Source: Campylobacterales bacterium (GTDB lineage: Bacteria; Campylobacterota; Campylobacteria; Campylobacterales; QNZT01). Taken from it: a DNA stretch of 9,911 nt. Every line of letters starts with the position of its first letter. Position 1 is the stretch's first letter. Positions 6,301 through 9,911 of this stretch are shown piece by piece. Where the stretch lies: the NCBI GenBank assembly GCA_026985685.1, contig JALSQA010000278.1, positions 1-9,911 on the forward strand. Direction: 5' to 3'. The notes beneath the pieces were generated by a model. That model did no database searches. It was not told the origin of the DNA and saw only the letters and a program-made list of their open reading frames with translations. The translations under genes and the position numbers were made by a program.

Positions 6301-6831
6301 CTACTTGGTTATATTTCGATCAAAGGGTGGACCTTTTAGTAAAAGTGTCGTAACATCTGATGCAATAGAAGGATCCATTTTCGCCATTACTTTTGATATC
6401 TTTTTAGGGGTAAGATTAAAAAGTATTTTCGCAGCTCTAGGTTTGGTCATTTCATCTAAAATAGATGCAGCTTTAGAATCTTTCATTTTTAGATAAGCAG
6501 CTGTTATTTTGTCATCTTTAGCTTTTTTTATCTCTTGAAGTAATTTCTTTTTTTCTTCATATAACTTTACAACTTCTTTTTTAGTTTGTTCAACTTTTTG
6601 TAGTGTGGCATTCACTTCTTTTAATTTTTGTATAATTTTTTTCTCTTTTTTTTCCAACAATTTATTTTGAGCCTCTTTATATAGTTCAAATGACTGTTGT
6701 TCATCATCTAAACGATCCATCGCTCGTAAAATTTCCCCTTTTCTTTGTTCAAAGATTTCATTGCAATCAACAAGATCTTTAGCAAATAATGAGAAAGAAA
6801 CATACACTAATAATAAAATTATTTTATTCAA
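6301..6831 (-). CDS. Periplasmic coiled-coil protein with MgtE_N/MotE-like C-terminal domain (PDP-type)
   Basis: The 176-residue product has a signal peptide (MNKIILLLVYVSFSLFA, likely cleaved before KD). A long Lys/Glu-rich coiled coil (about 25-110) follows, then a helical MgtE_N/MotE-like module (about 113-165: SKAASILDEMTKPRAAKILF followed by PKKISKVMAKMDP). MotE proteins of alphaproteobacteria are periplasmic motility factors. The homologue in Campylobacter and Helicobacter sits, as here, between fliJ and DUF507/carA or after fliJ, so a flagellar role is likely but inferred. The start is TTG 6831: AGGA lies 5 bases upstream, and only this start yields the complete signal peptide. It overlaps fliJ by 8 bases. 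Two D/E-x-N-x-T sequons are present (E72-V-N74-A-T76 and D171-R-N173-I-T175), suggesting N-glycosylation. The alternative, an uncharacterised adhesin or envelope protein, cannot be excluded. Confidence 0.75.
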   Translation of the reverse strand: MNKIILLLVYVSFSLFAKDLVDCNEIFEQRKGEILRAMDRLDDEQQSFELYKEAQNKLLEKKEKKIIQKLKEVNATLQKVEQTKKEVVKLYEEKKKLLQEIKKAKDDKITAAYLKMKDSKAASILDEMTKPRAAKILFNLTPKKISKVMAKMDPSIASDVTTLLLKGPPFDRNITK

Positions 6832-7258
6832 ATTTTTCCTTTTTTATAAATCTAACAAATAGTTGAGTACCTATTTCATCAAGATTTTTTGCTTCTTGCC
6901 TTTTGATTTCATCAAGCATTTTTTCAATTTCTAATTTATGCAAATGATTTATTTTTTCATATTCTATATTTGCTTCTTTGTATAGAATGTTAAATTTATT
7001 TATCTCTTGATCAAAATATTTTAGCATATTTTCTTTATTTTCTTTTTCATGAAATAAACTATTTTTTTGAGCAAGTGCTATATTTAGCTCAGCATAATTA
7101 CCTTCATTGGGATATGAAAATAGCTTTATTTTTTGAATTATTTCATCTATTTGATTTAATGTTTGCTGTTTTTGTTGACGTATAGATGCGAGTTGTTGTT
7201 CAATTTCGGAAACTTTTTGCTTTTTTACTTTCAAAATTTCCGAAAATTTTGTCTTCAT
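6824..7258 (-). CDS. fliJ: FliJ-like flagellar export chaperone/ATPase stalk protein
   Basis: The 144-residue product has no signal or membrane segment and is almost wholly coiled coil. Two antiparallel helices (about 5-45 and 55-140) are joined by a short break at FSYPNEGN (47-54). It is rich in Gln, Lys and Glu. This is the architecture of FliJ, which sits in the FliI ATPase ring and contacts FlhA to couple ATP hydrolysis to export. Sequence identity in FliJ is low in general, so the call depends on architecture and on position directly after purA, where H. pylori carries its FliJ homologue. The ATG overlaps the purA stop (ATGA, 7255-7258), and only a weak AAAGA Shine-Dalgarno is present, so coupling is likely. 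fliH and fliI are not nearby. Confidence 0.75.
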   Translation of the reverse strand: MKTKFSEILKVKKQKVSEIEQQLASIRQQKQQTLNQIDEIIQKIKLFSYPNEGNYAELNIALAQKNSLFHEKENKENMLKYFDQEINKFNILYKEANIEYEKINHLHKLEIEKMLDEIKRQEAKNLDEIGTQLFVRFIKKEKFE

Positions 7259-8514
7259 ACGATAATAGTATCTTTACGATCAGGACTTGTCGAAATTATA
7301 CCTACTTTCGTCTGTGTTAATTTTTCTATAACTTTAATGTACTCTTTTGCACTATTTGGTAATTCTCTATATTCACGAATACCTTCAACTTTATCCCAAC
7401 CTTTAAATGTTTTATAAATAGGTTTTACATCTTCAAGTTCATAAGGTACATAATCTATTTCTTTACCTTCAAATTCATATGCTACACAAATTTTTATCTC
7501 TTCAAACCCATCTAGTACATCTAATTTCATCAAAGCTATTTGATCACAGCCATTCAATCTACACGCATGTTTTGCCGCAACAGCATCAAACCAACCGCAT
7601 CTTCTCTTACGTCCAGTTGTCGTACCAAATTCATGACCTTTTTGAGCTATCAATTCACCCTCTTTGCCAAACTCTTCAGAAGGGAATGGTCCATTACCTA
7701 CCCTAGTACAATAAGCTTTTGCAATACCTGTAACTTTTCCAATATCTTTAGGATTTAATCCCAAGCCAGTACAAGCACCTGCACTTACTGTATTTGAACT
7801 TGTAACATATGGATATGTTCCATGATCAATATCAAGCATCGTACCTTGTGCACCCTCTAAAAGAACTTTTTTACCATCTAAAAGAGATTGCCAAACTAAT
7901 TTTGTTGTATCTGTTATATAAGGCTCAAGATTCTTTTTGTAATGTATTAAATCTTTTAAAAGCTCTTCTCTTGAAGGTCTATCAATCTCTAGTGCATCAA
8001 AAATAATTTTATTATCTTCAAAATAGTGCAAAATTTTATCAACAAGTTTTTCAGGATGATGCAATTCACCTACTCTATGCCCTGTTCTTTGAATTTTATC
8101 TGCATATGCAGGACCTATACCCTTGCCTGTTGTACCAATCGCTTTTTTTCGTAACTTCTCTTTTCCTTGATCTATCAATGCATGATAAGGTAACAACAGG
8201 TGTGCTTTATCACTAATAAAGAGTCTTCCTTTTAAGTTATCAAACTGTTTTAACTCTTTATCTATTAAATTCTCAGGGCTAACAACAACACCATTACCAA
8301 TAATATTTGTTGCATTAGGATTTAGTACACCTGATGGGATAAGATGAAGTGCATATGTTTTATCATCAACAACTATTGTATGACCGGCATTATGACCACC
8401 TGCAAAACGACATACAACATCATGTGTTTGAGCCATATGATCAACTATTTTACCTTTTCCTTCATCACCCCATTGTAAACCTACAATCAAATCTGCTTTT
8501 AATTCTTTAACCAT
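7255..8514 (-). CDS. purA: Adenylosuccinate synthetase
   Basis: PurA makes adenylosuccinate from IMP, aspartate and GTP, the first committed step to AMP. The 419-residue product is full length and carries the P-loop-like GDEGKGK (16-22) with catalytic Asp17, and HNAGHT (41-46) with catalytic His45. The IMP-binding GTTGKGIGPAYADK (127-140), LLEGAQGTMLDIDHGTYP (218-235), and the C-terminal GRKRRCGWFD (301-310) are also present. The start ATG overlaps the hisZ stop by one base; AGGA lies 12 bases upstream, rather far, so translation is probably coupled. Its stop in turn overlaps the fliJ start, placing a purine gene within a hisZ-purA-fliJ-motE-like chain. Confidence 0.99.
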   Translation of the reverse strand: MVKELKADLIVGLQWGDEGKGKIVDHMAQTHDVVCRFAGGHNAGHTIVVDDKTYALHLIPSGVLNPNATNIIGNGVVVSPENLIDKELKQFDNLKGRLFISDKAHLLLPYHALIDQGKEKLRKKAIGTTGKGIGPAYADKIQRTGHRVGELHHPEKLVDKILHYFEDNKIIFDALEIDRPSREELLKDLIHYKKNLEPYITDTTKLVWQSLLDGKKVLLEGAQGTMLDIDHGTYPYVTSSNTVSAGACTGLGLNPKDIGKVTGIAKAYCTRVGNGPFPSEEFGKEGELIAQKGHEFGTTTGRKRRCGWFDAVAAKHACRLNGCDQIALMKLDVLDGFEEIKICVAYEFEGKEIDYVPYELEDVKPIYKTFKGWDKVEGIREYRELPNSAKEYIKVIEKLTQTKVGIISTSPDRKDTIIV

Positions 8515-9356
8515 TAATCTATTAATTCCTCTATAATATTGTCCGTGTATAGTGCAAATCCTATTGAATCTGTCTCTTTATAGGTATAATTACCACCCAT
8601 ACCTAATGTAGAATTATCTTTTATATATCTGAAAAAAAGATCATCATAATATTGCATTTTTGCATAATATAGCGGTGCTATTACTATATTTTCATAGTCA
8701 ATTTGATCTTTTAAATCTTTTATTTTTAGCAATTCATTTTTTAATTCATCATCCACTTCACTAATAACTTCATCTATTTGTTCCATTTTTTGTAAATATG
8801 TAAGCTTTGTAAGCCATGGAATATCAAGCTTTAACAACGCTTCTAAATTTGCATTTTTAAATAATTCAAGTGGAATATTTAATTTAGTTGATATGAGTCT
8901 TGGTATATTAATATTAGATATCTGTAACAATGGCTTTAAAGACAATTGTTTTAAAATTTCAGCACTATCATTTATACTGACAGATAAATTAGCTTCACCT
9001 ATACATTCGGCTCCTATTTGATACTGTTCTTGACTTGGGTAACGAAAGACTGGCTGTATATAAAACCAACGATTTTGTTTAACACTACGACCAAGCCGCT
9101 TTGTAATAATACGAACAACATCCAATGTACTATCTGCACGAAGTGTTATAATGTGATTTTGATTATCAGAAAAACGTATCAATTCTTTTTCTTCAAGTGC
9201 ATTATGTTGGTGATAGCTTAAAAGAGGTGTAACGATCTCTTCATATTGACGATCTAACAGGATACTACTTGCTGTATTTTCAATTTTTCTTTTTGTGCTG
9301 GCACTATTGCCAAAATAAAGTCTTGTGAGACTTGGAATCTCATGTTCATAGATCAT
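8514..9356 (-). CDS. hisZ: HisZ-type ATP phosphoribosyltransferase regulatory subunit (short HisRS-like)
   Basis: HisZ is a catalytically dead histidyl-tRNA synthetase paralogue that complexes with short HisG to start histidine biosynthesis and mediate feedback control. The 280-residue product shows class II synthetase core features: YEEIVTPLL (38-46, motif 1-like), LRADST (72-77, cf. LRPDxT), a motif 2-like stretch (FRYPSQEQYQIGAECIG, 104-120) and a motif 3-like GGNY...SIGFALYTD (254-272). The Arg of synthetase motif 3 is absent, the motif 2 loop is shortened, and there is no C-terminal anticodon-binding domain, all arguing against aminoacylation. HisZ is usually above 300 residues, so this is a compact version. 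AGGA lies 6 bases before the ATG. It overlaps purA by one base. hisG is not in the window, so the role is inferred from fold and family. Confidence 0.8.
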   Translation of the reverse strand: MIYEHEIPSLTRLYFGNSASTKRKIENTASSILLDRQYEEIVTPLLSYHQHNALEEKELIRFSDNQNHIITLRADSTLDVVRIITKRLGRSVKQNRWFYIQPVFRYPSQEQYQIGAECIGEANLSVSINDSAEILKQLSLKPLLQISNINIPRLISTKLNIPLELFKNANLEALLKLDIPWLTKLTYLQKMEQIDEVISEVDDELKNELLKIKDLKDQIDYENIVIAPLYYAKMQYYDDLFFRYIKDNSTLGMGGNYTYKETDSIGFALYTDNIIEELID

Positions 9357-9399
9357 TTATAATCCTATAGTTTAATAATATAATCGTGTATATAAAAGT

Positions 9400-9408
9400 A
9401 GTATAACA
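9400..9408 (-). promoter_or_regulatory. Extended -10 promoter for hisZ-purA-fliJ-motE-like
   Basis: In the 57-base gap before hisZ, the minus strand reads TTTTTGTTATACT, an extended -10 (TG-T-TATACT, hexamer 9405-9400) preceded by a T run. No -35 hexamer is convincing. The predicted leader is about 35-40 bases, and a good Shine-Dalgarno lies at its end. There is no terminator in the gap, so read-through from the glycosyltransferase gene is possible. Confidence 0.5.
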
Positions 9409-9413
9409 AAAAT

Positions 9414-9911
9414 TTAATGAGAATTGAGCTTTATAATGATTACAATAAGAATCAATATAAGCAATATAGCGGAAATGATATATTTATTTAGATGACCTTT
9501 GATAAATTTAATACCCTTCTTACGTATTTTAGTAATAAGTGTTCTCTCTCTTGCAACAGCTCTCTCATCTAAAAAGGCAAATGCTAACAGTAACGTTATA
9601 GCAAACAAAAAGAAAATCACTTCATCAGGCTGCCTGCGTAATGCTAACCCCATAAACGAAAACACAAACTGTATTGCTGCAATAATAACTACAGTATTAT
9701 CAACACCACCTTTCCATCGAAGCACTTTATGGTGTAAATGTGTTTTGTCAGGATTAAATGGAGAAAGCCCACGTTGAATTCTTCTAATCATTACTGTCAA
9801 TGTATCAATGATAGGAATAGCAGTTAAAAATAAAACAGCCGTAATACTAATATAATCAATAGATTTTATAGCAACAACCGAAATTGTAAATCCTAAAACT
9901 AAAGAGCCACT
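9414..9911 (-). CDS. WecA/MraY-family glycosyl-1-phosphate transferase (C-terminal part)
   Basis: The reading frame is open to the window edge (165 codons visible), so the N-terminal part lies beyond position 9911. Starting the gene at the internal TTG near 9800 would be wrong. The visible part opens with SGSLVLGF (cf. the family's GS-x-x-LGF). It then has IPIIDTLTVMIRRIQRG, the cytoplasmic loop SPFNPDKTHLHHKVL containing the HLHH motif of WecA/TagO-type enzymes, and several membrane helices. These polyprenyl-phosphate N-acetylhexosamine-1-phosphate transferases begin LPS O-chain, capsule or other glycans on undecaprenyl phosphate at the inner membrane. MraY itself is less likely because of the RRIQRGxSPFxPDxTHLHH pattern. 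The substrate cannot be told from this fragment. It ends 57 bases before hisZ on the same strand. Confidence 0.85.
   Translation of the reverse strand, partial: SGSLVLGFTISVVAIKSIDYISITAVLFLTAIPIIDTLTVMIRRIQRGLSPFNPDKTHLHHKVLRWKGGVDNTVVIIAAIQFVFSFMGLALRRQPDEVIFFLFAITLLLAFAFLDERAVARERTLITKIRKKGIKFIKGHLNKYIISAILLILILIVIIIKLNSH

Noticed and set aside
9499..9777. 92-codon plus-strand frame near the right edge
   Set aside because: It is antisense to the conserved WecA-family sequence, including the HLHH motif, so it is a shadow frame.
9414..9800. Treating the right-edge gene as a complete 128-residue protein starting at TTG 9800
   Set aside because: The frame stays open to 9911, and the upstream residues (GSLVLGF, IPIIDT) continue the WecA/MraY family; the gene is cut by the window edge.
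1..9911. Mobile elements, CRISPR arrays, tRNA or rRNA genes, or a defence-type system
   Set aside because: No transposase, integrase, terminal repeats, regularly spaced direct repeats or RNA-gene-like stretches were seen; gaps are under 90 bases and the genes are core housekeeping or flagellar.

Overview
The window is AT-rich, densely coding bacterial DNA that reads as a chromosomal segment of a campylobacterotal (epsilonproteobacterial) bacterium. The strongest evidence is gene order. flgB-flgC-fliE-ftsI and purA-fliJ-motE/PDP-like-DUF507-carA are both arrangements I know from Campylobacter and Helicobacter. A separate HisZ-type subunit beside purA points away from C. jejuni, which uses a long-form HisG, and towards free-living Sulfurimonas/Sulfurovum-type relatives. 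The genus is inference.

Plus strand, 1-4539: the 3' end of flgB, then flgC and fliE (proximal rod and rod-MS-ring adaptor of the flagellum), closed by a clear intrinsic terminator at 907-947. A consensus-like -10 follows and drives ftsI (septal peptidoglycan transpeptidase). The ftsI start codon lies where transcription should begin and has no Shine-Dalgarno, so it is probably leaderless. Next come rplM-rpsI (ribosomal proteins L13 and S9, stop/start overlap), a strong hairpin, and a PqiA-domain inner-membrane protein.

Minus strand, 4548-9911: transcription here converges on the plus-strand genes at a symmetric hairpin (4538-4558). In transcription order, from the right edge leftwards, there is the C-terminal part of a WecA/MraY-family glycan initiator; then hisZ-purA-fliJ-motE-like, a chain of overlapping genes; then a promoter-bearing gap and a DUF507 gene overlapping carA. 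The minus strand therefore interleaves biosynthesis (histidine, purine, pyrimidine/arginine) with two flagellar-type genes.

Most genes are ordinary housekeeping or flagellar genes, and I see no mobile element, CRISPR array, tRNA or rRNA. The points most worth a second look are: two PglB-type N-glycosylation sequons in the periplasmic MotE/PDP-like protein; the probable leaderless ftsI mRNA; an internal ~91-residue duplication in the DUF507 protein; and a very short HisZ whose HisRS motif 2 loop is collapsed. I found no wholly new multi-gene system.
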